Source of the DNA: Salvelinus alpinus
Taxonomy: Eukaryota > Chordata > Actinopteri > Salmoniformes > Salmonidae
Assembly (NCBI RefSeq): GCF_045679555.1
Contig: NC_092087.1
Location: 79,973,305-80,037,304 of the forward strand
Direction: 5' to 3'
DNA: 64,000 nt
Shown here: in pieces, positions 1 through 11,036 of the stretch
Numbering within the stretch: position 1 is the first letter of the stretch
Layout of the letters: every line of letters begins with the position of its first letter
Notes under the pieces: model-generated
Told to the model about the DNA's origin: nothing
The model's input: the letters and a program-made list of their open reading frames with translations, nothing else
Databases searched by the model: none
Translations under genes and position numbers: made by a program

Positions 1-613
1 ATTTGCCATAAACAAAAAATGTATCAACCCCTAAATTTTTTTAAATTATAAACCACATAATAATTCACATTTCTTGATGCTGCAGGATTATTCTCCAGCT
101 GTAGCAAACTGTCTCAAATTAAAATCCTACATCTGTATGACATGAGCATTTCAGCTAAGATTCACCAAAATACCCACTGAACTTCCTGTCATCCTTATTG
201 TCAAACCAAACAGACATGTCACCATAGTTGTCCCCCAAAGTGTTCAATCCCACAGTGTGTTAGGGTAGTGCAGTAGCAGGCTGGAAAAAGGTAATGTTGA
301 CATTAGAGGTATCTCATTTGTTTAACTGTGGCTGTGTCTGAAATGGCTCCCTATTCCTTATGTAGTGCACTACTTTTGACCAGGGCCCATAGGGAATAGG
401 ATGCCATTTCGGACACAGTGTGTGTTTATGTAACCCATGGGTTACATAACTGTTACTGTTCCCTCTTCAACATCCCCCTCCTCAAATCCCCCCCCTCCTC
501 ATCCAACCATGTGACGTCTAGGAAAAATGTGGGGAGAAAAAAAACATACTGTACAGTGTGAAGTGTAGTGGATAGTGTAGTGTCAAATGTTTTTTTTTTT
601 TTTTTTTACTCAC
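1..613 (-). other. myh11 intron 4 (partial)
   Basis: Non-coding. Apart from the palindromic element at 333-418 and the poly(T) tract at about 590-607, I see nothing recognisable. Confidence 0.6.
333..418. repeat. Palindromic short DNA element (MITE-like)
   Basis: The inverted ends read TGTGTCTGAAATGGCTCCCTA and the matching complement at the right (GCCATTTCGGACACA), with a TAGTGCACTACTTTTGACC core. Other copies or fragments in this window are at 2706-2738/4199-4222, 20173-20278 and 25758-25846. Confidence 0.75.
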
Positions 614-641
614 GTGCAAAGAATGGACTGGTCCTCACGAT
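614..641 (-). CDS. myh11: myh11 exon 4 (28-bp micro-exon)
   Basis: The acceptor TTTTCTGCAG abuts 641 and the donor GTGAGT occupies 608-613. With the G left over from exon 3 it encodes [10 protein letters not shown] exactly in frame, matching class II myosins. A poly(T) tract of about 19 bases lies just beyond the donor. Confidence 0.92.
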
Positions 642-3600
642 CTGCAGAAAAAATAAAAATCCTGATGTCAGGATAGAGTTGCTCATACATGCACATATGC
701 AGTATAAAGACGGGCATCTGACATCAGTACACCATATAGTAAGACAATTGGATTGGTTAATCAAGAAGATGTGTTTTTCTGGGCCTGGTAAGAGCATGGC
801 GCTCGCAATGCCAAGGTTGTGGGTTCAATTCCCACTAGGGCCACAAATTCAAAAACACTCTCACTGTACTTTAAGTTGCTTTAGCATGATATATCTATTA
901 ATCATTTCTAAACGTGTGTAAATCATATACAGTATTGGTATGTTTCTGCTACCTGTACATTTGGATAGTATTTCATTTTTATAACTCTTCCTGTATTCAG
1001 TAGTGGTGCTCCTGAGTAATAACTTATAAGCGATGATGACGTTCTGTTGTTTCTTGTCTCGACGTACAGCGCAGTCCTCAGATCACACACAGCCTATCAT
1101 ATGAAACATACACTTTATTACTCCAGAGAAATCAACCAAGCGGTCACATCTTTGTACGGCCATGCGTTGAACCTTTGTACAAACAGTGCATGAGTTCAAT
1201 CATCTGCTCAAGTGAGAAATTGGTAGGGCTTTCCTATGCCTAAAACAAGAAAACAAGACACATTTTTGGGGGATTTTAAGCTTTGATTTTGGAAAATAAA
1301 TATGTCCACCTGATGTGTTAAGCAATAAGATGACTATCAATTCCTGATATGTGATCCCAAAAATAGATTACGTCACAAATCCTAGAAAAATACTAAAGGT
1401 CCATGTAGGGATATAACGAAACAGTATCCCCCTTTAAACGTTAGACAGGGTGTGTATGTGCTTGTGTGTGTCTGGAGTCTGGGGAATGCTGTTAAGGAGA
1501 GAAAGACCATTTGGATATTATTCGTTCAATTATCAAGTTAAAGTATTTGGAGCCCAGTGCAATCTAAACATGACCTATGTGAAACGGCGGGAGGGGGGGG
1601 AGTAGAGGGAGAGAGAGCAGAAGGAGAGCGAGAAAGAAAGAGAGAGCGGCAGAGGGTTAGTTAATCCCCCTGTGCATTATCCTTATCTGCTAATAGAAAG
1701 CCCATGGCTCGTATGTTGTGTCATTTAGCGTAACTCCCCAAAGATTTAAATCTCTCCTTGCTGGCCATCATTCCCATGCCTTGTCCTACTGGGCATGTGC
1801 TACACTAGGCTACACTAGCCAGGCTAGCCTGTATGGCTTTGCTCAGGCTGGAAAGAACTGAGAGCTAGGATGCTATTCCTCATTTTGGACGTGACTTGGC
1901 AGTGGGCTAGGTTCCATTCCACACACAGCAAAATGCTGTCTGTTCCCCTTTCTTCCTAATTAAGGCACAGAGGGGAGAGAGGGAGAGGGGCATCCAGGGT
2001 TGTGCAGCATTTCCAAACACGCTCAAAACAGATTCAAACATGACACTGACACCAAATGTAACTCTGAGCCAGGGAGTAGAACCTCACGGGGGAACGGGAG
2101 GCATTGGGAGAGGGGGAAACGCCAAACAGAGTAGGGGCCAATCTGAAATGGCACCCTATTTCCTAGTGCAAAACGAGATAAATAAAATATGGAGATAGAG
2201 AAAGAGAAAGAAAAAAGAGACAGAGATGAGAGAAGGAGTCTCCCAAATTACAATTGGTTTAAAGGGAAAATTCCAAGGTCACTCTAGTCTCATCCCAATC
2301 ACGAGTTCACCAGAGAGATAAAGCCAAGACCTGTCATCAAATCACCGTCAAACAGAACATTTCATATAAGAGATGTATATAAATTCCCCTTATGACAATG
2401 GCATTGGAAAAACAACATTTCAATCATCATCCAAATCATCCTCACCAGCTGAAACTTTTTACACAAAACCCAATCGCATGAGAACGTCCCATCTCTATTC
2501 CCTTCGAACTTCAAAGAGCAGGCAGGGCAAATTTCTAAGCCTTAGTGAAGGAATGTGAGTCTTCCCAGGAGAGATGAGAGCCAAGATTTCACAGAATTGT
2601 CAGAGACTCTGATTGTAGATAACCCTGTTAAGACACTTAAGAAAGTGTAGCCTCCGTAAGACTATTATCTAAGACTTTTATCTGTTATTATGTAGCAGAC
2701 AGGCATGGCTGCGTATGGTCAAAAGTACTGCACTACATACAGTGCATTCGGAATGGATTAAATCGTTTTTCCCCCTCATCACTCTACACACAATACCCCA
2801 TAATGACAAAGCAAAAACTGTTTTTTATACATTTTTGCAGACTCTTTACTCAGTGTGTTGTTGAAGCACCTTTGGCAGTGATTACAGCCTCGAGTCGTCT
2901 TGGGTATGATGCTACAAGCTTAGCACACCTGTATTTGGGGAGTCTCTCCCATTCTTCTCTGCAGATCCTCTCAAGCTCTGTCAGGTTGGATGGGGAGCAT
3001 CGCTGCACAGCTATTTTCAAGTCTCTTCAGAGATGTTCAATCGGGTTCAAGTCCGGGCTCTGGCTGGGCCACTCAAGGACATTCAGAGACTTGTCCCAAA
3101 GCCACTCTTGCGTTGTCCTGGCTGTGTACTTAGGGTCATTGTCCTGTTGGAAGGTGAACCTTCGCCCTAGTTTGGGGTCCTGAGCGCTCTGGAGCAGGTT
3201 TTCATCAAGGATCTCTGTACTTTGCTTCGTTCATCTTTCCCTCGATCCTGATTAGTCTCCCAGTCCCTGCCGCTTGGCATTCAGGCCAAAGAGTTCCATC
3301 TTGGTAGAATCTTGTTTCTCATGGTCCGAGAGTTCTTTAGGTGCCTTTTGGCAAACTCCAAGCGGGCTGTCATGTGCTTTTTACTAAGGAGTGGTTCCAA
3401 CTGGCCAATCTACCATAAAGGCCAGATTGGTGAAGTGCTGCAGAGATGGTTGTCCTTCTGGAAGGTTCTCCAATCTCCACAGAGGAACTCTGGAGCTCTG
3501 TCAGAGGAACCATCGGGTTCTTGGTCACCTCCCTGACAAAGGCCCTTCTCCCCCATAGCTCAGTTTGGCCAGGCGGCCATCTCTAGGAAGAGTCTTGGTG

Positions 3601-6202
3601 GTTCCAAACTTCTTCCATTTAAGAATGATGGAAGTTTGTTCTCGAGGACCTTCAATGCTGCAGAAATGTTTTGGTACGCTTCCCCAGAGCTGTGCCTCAA
3701 AACAATCCTAACTCGGAGCTCTATGGACAATTCCTACAAACTCATGGCTTGACAAACTCATGCTCTGACACCCACTGTCAACTGTGGGACTTTATATAGA
3801 GAGATGTGCCTTTCCAAATCATGTCCAATTAATATAATTTACCACAGGTGGAGTCCAATCAAATTGTAGAAACATCTGATGGAAACAGGATGATCAATGG
3901 AAACAGGATGCACCTGAGCTCAATTTCGAGTCTCATAGCAAAGGGTCTGAATACTTTTGTAAATAAGGTATTTCTGTTTTTTATACATTTGCAAAAATGT
4001 CAAAACCCGTTTTCGCTTTGTCAGTATGGGATATTGTGTGTAGATTGCTGAGGATTTGTTATTTATTTAATCCGTTTTAGAATAAGGCTGCAATGTAACA
4101 AAATGTGAACAAAGTGAAGGAGTCTGAATACTTTCCAAATGTATGAGAAGACCACACACCCTTTTCAAGGGGTCTGAATACTTTCCGAATGCACTGTAGG
4201 AAATAGGGTGCCATATCAGAGACTGCCAGGGTTGTTGATAGTCTTGCTCCTCTTAATGTACATGTAGACCCACGGAGAGATCGCCACGGCGACACCCCCC
4301 TAAAGGGTTTGTTTGGACCATACCATTAGTCATCCCTCTTTGGGGTTTGGACCGTACCATTAGTCATCTCCTCTATTCTGTCGTGGGAAATCCTATCAGT
4401 CTGTTAACAATAAAAACTCTCAACACTCAAATCTAAACATAGCGACAGAGTAGACAGCGAGCTATTGACCGTCCATCGTCATGTTTACTCACGACCCTGG
4501 ATGCACACACCATAGCTGTAGATGTACACTGACATTTCCTGTGTGTACATGCAATTAAGTTGGTAGATTCCTACACATACAGCATATCAACAGAAAGTAC
4601 GAGTCATACACTACACCAGAGATGGGCAGCTTTTGTAGGCCCGCTGATAAAAAATAAATACAAAATAAGTTGAGTCGGGGTCTTAACTTACTGTTGGGAG
4701 TTAGAATAGTAGAACACACAAGGTGCAATTTCGAAATGTTGTTGTGCATCTGCATTTTTTTCTTGTTATGTCAGTCACTGACAGTCAGCAACATTTTTGG
4801 GGGGGTTAAGTTAGCTGCCTAGACTATCTAAACTTGTAGTTATCATGATCGAATTACCGACTGGAGGGCCCCTATTGATTTTGTTAGTCACTCTCAGTCA
4901 GATATCATATTAAAAACACTTCTCTCCACCCTATGACAAATTGTGTAGAATTGCAGGAAATTAGCTGTAAAACTGCACATTTCTCTCTCCACACCATGAC
5001 AAAATGAGTAGAATTGCAGGAAATGTACAACATTTTGTTTAGGGCCCCCACAAATATTATTGTTCTCAGACATTTTTATTTATCAATTTTAGGTGTGTAT
5101 TAAAATGTGTTTGTTTTTTTGAAAAACTCTATACACTGAGTGTATATACACTGAACAGCTGCTCTTTCCATGACATAGACTGACCAGGTGAATCCAAGGT
5201 GTTCCTAATATTTGGTATACTCAGTGTATTTTCATTGTCTAGCTGGAATGGCATGTTCGTATGCTGTATATTTGACTGTGATATGTGCTCACCCAAGATG
5301 AATGCACTCTACGTTGTTCTGGATAAGAGCATCTGCTAAATGACTAAAATGTCAAATGTAAATGTTTTACATACTCATATTACTGTATTGATTCATTTTT
5401 AGATATTGATGTCACAAATGTATCATTTGTACAGTTTTTATTTTAAAAATGTAGTTATGTTACATTTGGCTTTGTAAAACCTAGCAGTACTACTTATTTC
5501 TCTGAGACTGAGGCAGATAATTATAGTTTTGCAAAAAACTTGATTATTTTTCTCTCTGAAATGAAACCATCAAGTGATAGATTTCAAACAAATGCTTGTC
5601 TGTCATTGAACAACCCGATGCCATGATTAGACAGTAAAAAAACAAAAACAAAATCTCTTTCATAAGTTCTTTAAACAATAAAAGCTAATTTTCCAACATT
5701 TCTGAAAATGGATATATAGCGTTTTGGAAAGAAACTCTTCATATAAGCACGCCTACACATCTAGCAGCTTAAAAAGATCTTTATAGCTAGACACATTCTA
5801 AAATGCTGTTTAAATTACTCCACATTTCTCATAACAGATCAAATCGAGTAACAATCATAGACCAACGTAGATCAAACGTAGTAAAACATTTTTTTTTTAA
5901 TCACTGGTAAAAACATTGATTAACTATTTGTTATTCTACTCCAAGGTAGTTATAAACGTGTCAGTGGCCCAATTCATAAATATATCCAATGAGAGCTTAA
6001 CATTCTTGTTGTGGTTTTGTTTAACCTCAACCTGCCTTGTTTCCTGTTCACCTGACAGATCCCACTAGGAGCTGCGTGCACACACCCATACGCGCTCGCA
6101 CACACACACACACACAGTAATGTGTTACTTCTGACTAAGCTGGAATGTCAAATGCTATCTGACAAGAACCCACAGAACTGCAGGCAGCTCCTAGGGGGAT
6201 CT

Positions 6203-6240
<38 letters not shown>

Positions 6241-9200
6241 CAAAGATAACGCACACACACAAGCACAGTATCCTGCACGCACACACAGGCTTAACCTGTA
6301 ACTTACGAGTGTAAGAAAGTCCATCTCAGACCTAAATCCAAATGATATAAACATGGGGTTTCAAGTTTATGAAGTTGGACTGACTGATAAAAACAGAGGA
6401 TAATCAAGTCAGTGTGTTTGCTCTCTTTGTAATGTACGACTAGAAATGTATCCAGCACTTAAACCGGGTACTACATAATAGGGAACTTGAGCTGGAGTAG
6501 GAGTGAGGTCATTGTGTTTCTGCTTGGCCAGCATCACAGGGCCTATTCTAACTTCTCTCATCATGCTGCAGCACTTTGAACAATGGAGAAGCTTGGTTCT
6601 TACATCATGTACAATGTGCTTCCAAGGTCATGTTCTGGGAGGACCCCATTGGTCAGAAAAGGGTCTAAAGGAGAGATGGTGATGTTTTTTTCCCAAGGAG
6701 GTGACTATCTGCTGTTTGACTGCAATGTTAGGTTCACTAATACTCTTTTTAGACTATCGTGCCAACCTGAACCATACTGTGCTGACTCAGATACATTTGT
6801 GTCACATTCTTTTCACAACTACCGTAGATGAGTCAGCAGGCCAGTGCGATACGTTTTGGCTCAGTGGTGTAAAACTGGTGAAGTGTAACCATGCTGTAGT
6901 AGTGACTTAGTAAGGAACGTGGTATGCCAACAAACTTAGCAGAAGAGCAACAGCCTTGTCTGCGTCTGCTTGGTGTGGTTATTGATTTGTTTGAGCGAGT
7001 CAGATCTAAGTTTTGTTGATGCCTGATAAGCAACACAGTGACTGGCTGTAAAAAAGACAGTCGTAGAAATGTGATAAAACCACAAAGCCCTTGTGAGAAC
7101 ATGTTGTTGTATAGTGTCATTTATCTTCGCATAATTGACATGTACTGTCACAAAAGTGATGATCATTTAAATAAACTGTTAACATTTACTTACACCTAAA
7201 ATGTCAAATGTAGAATTTAAAACATAAAAAGGGGCTGATATCTACAATCTGATTAGAATTTACAATAACAAATTATTCAAGTGCTTGAATCAAAGAGGTA
7301 AATACGGAAATGTTTGTCTCTGGGAACTTTTGCTTTTGGGCCAAAATGAGTAATTTAAATGGACAGAAATATTGTCAGAAGTTAGCAACTTAAACTTCCA
7401 TAGTTTATCTTTAATCCTAAAGCAACAGACATAAAAGGCAAAATGGAGAGCATATTTTATTGAAGATTCGAACAGGAACTGTCTTCCGACTTCCTGTCCT
7501 CCATCTCTCTAAAGCCAGATGTCAGAAATCCCCCAGAATTCTTATAAAATCCTTGGGGTCAACTAGGTCCGCATCACCCCTGACACCACATAACAAAGCC
7601 TTGTGGGAAACGCTGAGTTGTCCACATCAGGATATTAGCCTCTTATCCTCTCAGTCTTAGCACTGTAGGGGCTAGCCAAGAGCCCTTTACTGTAAGCAGA
7701 GTTAGCCCATTGTCACCTCGTGTCCAGATTTCTCTTCGAATGAGCTACTAAAAGGATTTTTCTGCTTCTGTTCATTAACTTTCATTGAAGTAAGCTGTTT
7801 TCACATTGTTTTTATGCAGTTTAACAGCCCACATACTTCAGGAAGGGAGGTTTTTGACCATAGAGGGCATTGATAGAGCGTGTAAGGCTACAGTATATTT
7901 AAGCAATAAGGCACCTCGGGTGTTTGTGGTATATGGCCCATGTGCATTATAAACCGGTTAGGTCGAGCCCTGAATGCTGATTGGCTCACAGTTGTGGTAT
8001 ATCAGACCGTATACCACATGTATGACAAAACATTTATTTTTAGTGCTCTAATTATGTTGGTAACCAGTTTATAATAGCAATAAGGCACCTCAGGGTTTGT
8101 GATATATTGGCCATTTACCACCCCTCGGGCCTTATTGCTTAATTATATCTCTGCAGTATTCTGCACTGCAGTTCAGCTGCTGCTGAGTTGATAAAATATT
8201 GTACCTTTTGAAGAGTATTGAAGAGCTAGCTATCGTTGAGTTATTGAAAATGTTGTTTTGTTGTTTTGTTGACCTAAAGACAGCTGACACAAGACTGTTG
8301 CAATCACTGTTTTGTAGCAGCTGATATTATGCAAACCACTTTTAATTCCCCCAAGATAGTAGCTAGCTAGATAGGAAGAATAGCTGTGGTGAGATACCAT
8401 GGCCCTCAAGCAGGGTTGGGATCAAATCAAATGTCATTCATTTCAGTCAATTCAGCAGGTAAACTGAAATTCCAAACATTTCATTTCAGTCAATTGATGG
8501 ACTGAATTGAAATCGACGCCAGCCCCGTCTTCCCAGACAAAGAAGCTACAGTAACAGGAAGAGGTGTAACTGAACGATGAACCTACCTTGCATCATGTTT
8601 CTGTAGGCATTGTCAGTGATGGAGTAGATGTGAGGGGGAACTTCGTGGCGTTTCTTCCCTTTGTACATCTCAATGATTTTCTCAGAGTAGATGGGCAGCA
8701 TCTTGTATGGGTTCACCACTACACAGAACAGGCCAGAGTATGTCTGCAGAGAGAAAACAAGGATGAGCAGGGTTATTATTAAGCAATAAGGCACCTCTGG
8801 GGTTTGTGGTATATGGCCAATATACCACGGCTGTCAGCCAATCAGCATTCAGGGCTCGAACCACCCTGTTTATTATTGATAATAAGCCAACATAGTTATT
8901 CTACACTTGTTAAATTGCTGTGTTTGAAATTACCCTTGACTGTCATGTGTATCACAGTCCTTTTTGCTGGTAGCTAGGACCTCTTTCTAAGGTTGTGAAG
9001 ACTGAGTATTATTGGGAGTATTTATGGGTCTGTGTGCTTCTACGACCATTTATTCTCATGTAGATGGGCCTATCCCACTGGCCATACACTGGTTGAATCA
9101 ACGTTGTTTCCACGTCATTTCAAGGAAATTAAGTTGAACCAACGTGGAATGGACGTTGAATTGACGTCTGTCCCAGTGGGACAGAATTCATTTACCTCAG

Positions 9201-9614
9201 GTTGTGTAGAGTGTGTACTGTACAAGTATGACTGTGTGTATCTGTGTGAAAGTAGAGAGTCCAACTCACATAGATGAGCCCGGAGAAGTACCTCTCCCGG
9301 ATGTTGTGCAGCACCGATGCCTCGTTCAAACACGTGAGCTCGGCCATGTCCTCCACCTTACTGAACTTGGGAGGGTTCATCTTCTGGATATCATCCTTGT
9401 TCACCGTCACCTTCTTCCCGTTGTCGGCCAGCTCTACCAGGCACTCGTCCCCGTGCTCCTCCTTGACGCTCGCTGCCTCGAAGCCATTCTTCTCTGAGGG
9501 GATCCACACCAGCTTCTTGGCTGACCAGTCGGCCTGGGCCATGGGACTGTTGATGAAGTCCTTGTCCAGGAAGAGGAACTTCTCGTCCTCAGTCATCTGT
9601 TTTTTATTAGCCAT
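614..9614 (-). CDS. myh11: Smooth muscle myosin heavy chain (MYH11), 5' coding exons, gene continues off the left edge
   Basis: Class II myosin motor of smooth muscle. Three coding exons are visible (minus): exon 2, 9270-9614, with ATG and 115 codons; exon 3, 8587-8743 (157 nt); exon 4, 614-641 (28 nt). The frame starts [20 protein letters not shown] and continues [60 protein letters not shown] and [20 protein letters not shown], ending [10 protein letters not shown] just before the P-loop exon. This is the SH3-like N-terminal subdomain and the start of the motor domain. Exon sizes 157 and 28 are the conserved non-muscle/smooth-muscle myosin sizes. The [10 protein letters not shown]-type N-terminus fits MYH11 better than MYH9 or MYH10, and the cep20-abcc6 neighbourhood supports this. 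The P-loop and everything after lie beyond position 1. Confidence 0.92.
776..920 (+). repeat. Degenerate tRNA-derived SINE
   Basis: The head contains GGTAAGAGCATGGCGCTCGC and the B-box-like GGTTCAATTCCCAC, followed by a diverged body. Typical of the salmonid SINE with a tRNA-like 5' region; not a functional tRNA gene. Confidence 0.6.
921..2705. other. myh11 intron 3 sequence without recognised features
   Basis: Purine-rich low-complexity patches at about 1594-1650 and 2190-2240, and a fragment resembling half of the palindromic element near 2140-2170. No exon-like signal was found. Confidence 0.5.
2738..4198 (-). mobile_element. Tc1/mariner-like transposon relic, 1.46 kb
   Basis: Terminal inverted repeats CAGTGCATTCGG...CCGAATGCACTG flanked by TA. 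The internal minus-strand sequence is a decayed Tc1-type transposase (several frames, stops). It interrupts a copy of the palindromic short element: the left half ends in ...GCACTACATA and the right half resumes with GGAAATAGGGTGCCAT, which gives a clear TA target-site duplication. Confidence 0.88.
4223..4839. other. Unassigned intronic sequence (myh11 intron 3)
   Basis: No recognised gene or repeat; short A-rich and T-rich tracts only. Confidence 0.4.
4840..5130. repeat. Interspersed repeat with imperfect tandem units
   Basis: Two diverged copies of a roughly 60-bp unit containing GTAGAATTGCAGGAAAT (around 4945 and 5010) inside a longer dispersed teleost-type repeat. Confidence 0.5.
5131..5228. 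repeat. Internally deleted copy of the ACACTGAGTGTA-ended DNA element
   Basis: Ends TACACTGAGTGTA and ACTCAGTGTA, with CTCTTTCCATGACATAGACT inside. Same family as the elements at 18705-19225, 42268-42372 and 46050-46378. Confidence 0.7.
5290..5365 (+). repeat. SINE 3' end fragment
   Basis: TCTGGATAAGAGCATCTGCT followed by AAATGACTAAAATG is the characteristic tail of a salmonid tRNA-derived SINE; the 5' part is not recognisable. Confidence 0.6.
5366..7890. other. myh11 intron 3 sequence with two dinucleotide repeats
   Basis: (CA)n at about 6099-6117 and (GT)16 at about 6203-6234. Otherwise no recognised feature; short open frames here look random. Confidence 0.5.
7901..8143. repeat. Palindromic salmonid DNA repeat (AAGCAATAAGGCACCTC family)
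   Basis: Begins AAGCAATAAGGCACCTCGGG and ends with the complementary CCTCGGGCCTTATTGCTT. The internal GTGGTATATGG...CCAATCAGCATTCAGGGCTC region is in inverted arrangement. A second, partial copy lies at 8779-8874. Confidence 0.75.
8144..8586. other. myh11 intron 3, no recognised feature
   Basis: A short imperfect repeat of ATTTCAGTCAATT (8440-8500) is the only structure seen. Confidence 0.4.
8587..8743 (-). CDS. myh11: myh11 exon 3 (157 bp)
   Basis: The acceptor CTCTGCAG ends at 8744 and the donor GTAGGT lies at 8581-8586. The exon encodes [20 protein letters not shown] through [17 protein letters not shown], with one base of the next codon. A palindromic repeat begins only about 36 bp upstream of the acceptor. 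Confidence 0.93.
8779..8874. repeat. Partial copy of the AAGCAATAAGGCACCTC repeat in myh11 intron 2
   Basis: AAGCAATAAGGCACCTC joined directly to GGCTGTCAGCCAATCAGCAT, i.e. internally deleted relative to the 7901-8143 copy. It begins about 36 bp upstream (minus sense) of the exon 3 acceptor. Confidence 0.7.
9074..9181. repeat. Short palindromic repeat (CCCACTGG...CCAGTGGG)
   Basis: Inverted ends TCCCACTGG and CCAGTGGGA with AACGTTGTTTCCACGTCATT inside; a frequent short salmonid element. Lies in myh11 intron 2. Confidence 0.7.
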
Positions 9615-9654
9615 CTTGGTGGTCGGTGGAGGATCTTGGATCTTCTAAGATCTT
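9270..9654 (-). CDS. myh11: myh11 exon 2 (contains the start codon)
   Basis: The ATG is at 9612-9614. The donor GTGAGT lies at 9264-9269 after ...YFSGLIY. A plausible acceptor (GACAG) ends at 9655, so about 40 nt of 5' UTR belong to this exon. A non-coding first exon further upstream is expected from the mammalian gene structure. Confidence 0.88.
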
Positions 9655-10434
9655 CTGTCTTTTGGGGGGGCCAGCTGGAGATGGGGATAGAGATAGGGGG
9701 GCTGGTGGGAGGAAGAGAGAATACATTTTAAAATGTTAAGACTGGCTTGGATTGACTTGGTTTGGTTTATGGTTTGGCTAGTCATTGACTGAGAGAAGTG
9801 GGTTATGAGTCAGGGTCGTGCACGGCAACCACAGGTCAGGGGTCAAGTAGTTTGAGTCATTACAAAAATATCAAAAGAAGTGGTATAGCTCCATAAATTG
9901 CATGATTCTTTCTGTAAATACTTTCTCACACAGAAAACTGTTTTCAGTCCAGCACTTCAAAAACATACTCAAGGGGTTATTAACTAAATGGTGTATGAGT
10001 CAGACACTACATATACACTCTCCTACCACTGTCAGCCATACGTCCACAGAAGGCATGGACACTCAAAGGGTTAATTACATTTCTTCATCCATCCAGAAAC
10101 TCCCAGAATACAGTAATTCTCACAGACCCCCCCTCTTCGGGCTTAGCCTCCTACACAAGCCACAAGGGAGACTACAACCATTACAGTGCCTAGTTTAGAT
10201 ATGAAGATAGACTCTGGGAAATGAGTTCTAAGTAACTGTACCATATGCGATAAGGACTTAAATCGATCTTCTCAACTTGTAAAAGTGTATAGTACTTACA
10301 GTACACAAGTGAGGGGTTTACCCATACCCTAATCAGAAAAAAAATGCTCCAACAACAATAAAGTCAATTTTTTTTCTTTCCCCCTCTCTCCTGTGCAGCA
10401 CCGTCCGCTACATTGCAGTCCCGTGCTGTGATGC

Positions 10435-10444
10435 CCATATATGG
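10435..10444. promoter_or_regulatory. CArG box (CCATATATGG) in myh11 intron 1
   Basis: Perfect match to the SRF consensus CC(A/T)6GG, with a one-mismatch CArG-like CCTTATAGGG about 80 bp away (around 10513-10522). Mammalian MYH11 uses SRF/myocardin sites upstream and in intron 1. The motif itself occurs a few times per 64 kb by chance, so function is inference. Confidence 0.35.
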
Positions 10445-10880
10445 CCTGCTTCTCTGGAGCAGGCCTTTTGATGGACCTAAACAGCCAGGCAAGTTCAACT
10501 CCCAAACAAAGCCCTTATAGGGAAGAGTATGTCTACAGCTGGTCCATGCAATTTGGAGTTTACTCCAAAATGATAACACGGACGGAGAGGGAGAGCTCGT
10601 TTGGGGGGTTTTCATGTTCATGGTTCATGCTTCATATGGTCCCGCCGCTGTGCTGTTCTCCTCTGTGGCTGTATAGTGTAGTGGGGTGGAGGGAGGGATG
10701 CTAGCTAGCTAGCTGCTGGGCTCTGAGTCATACCTGTAGGAAGTGGAGCCACGGCAGGTGCACAGTTCTATGGCAAACTCAGTGCTAGTATTTTATCATT
10801 CGGTGCTGTTATGAACAGATTACTGGAATCTTGGTAATAACTTGCTGTGTTTAACACCCTAATAGAAACACCAACGGGTC

Positions 10881-11036
10881 AGTGGAGGCTGCTGAGGGGA
10901 GGACGGCTCATAATAACGGCTGGAAGGAAATCAATGGAGTGGTATCAAACATGTGATTTCCATGTGGTTGATAACATTGTATGGACTCCATTCCGGGCAT
11001 TACTATGAGCCGTCCTCCCCTCAGCAGCCTCCACTG
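10881..11036. repeat. MITE (AGTGGAGGCTGCTGAGGGGAGGAC family)
   Basis: Perfectly complementary termini AGTGGAGGCTGCTGAGGGGA and TCCCCTCAGCAGCCTCCACT, about 155 bp long. A related element lies at 24702-24839. In myh11 intron 1. Confidence 0.85.

Noticed and set aside
606-797. 63-codon minus frame covering myh11 exon 4
   Set aside because: Only the 28-bp exon within it is coding; the rest is intron read through the acceptor.
783-850. tRNA gene
   Set aside because: Only the B-box-like part is tRNA-like and it continues into a SINE body; no complete cloverleaf.
8544-9654. MYH9 or MYH10 identity
   Set aside because: The longer DEKFLF-type N-terminus and the myh11-cep20-abcc6 linkage favour MYH11, though a full-length comparison is impossible here.
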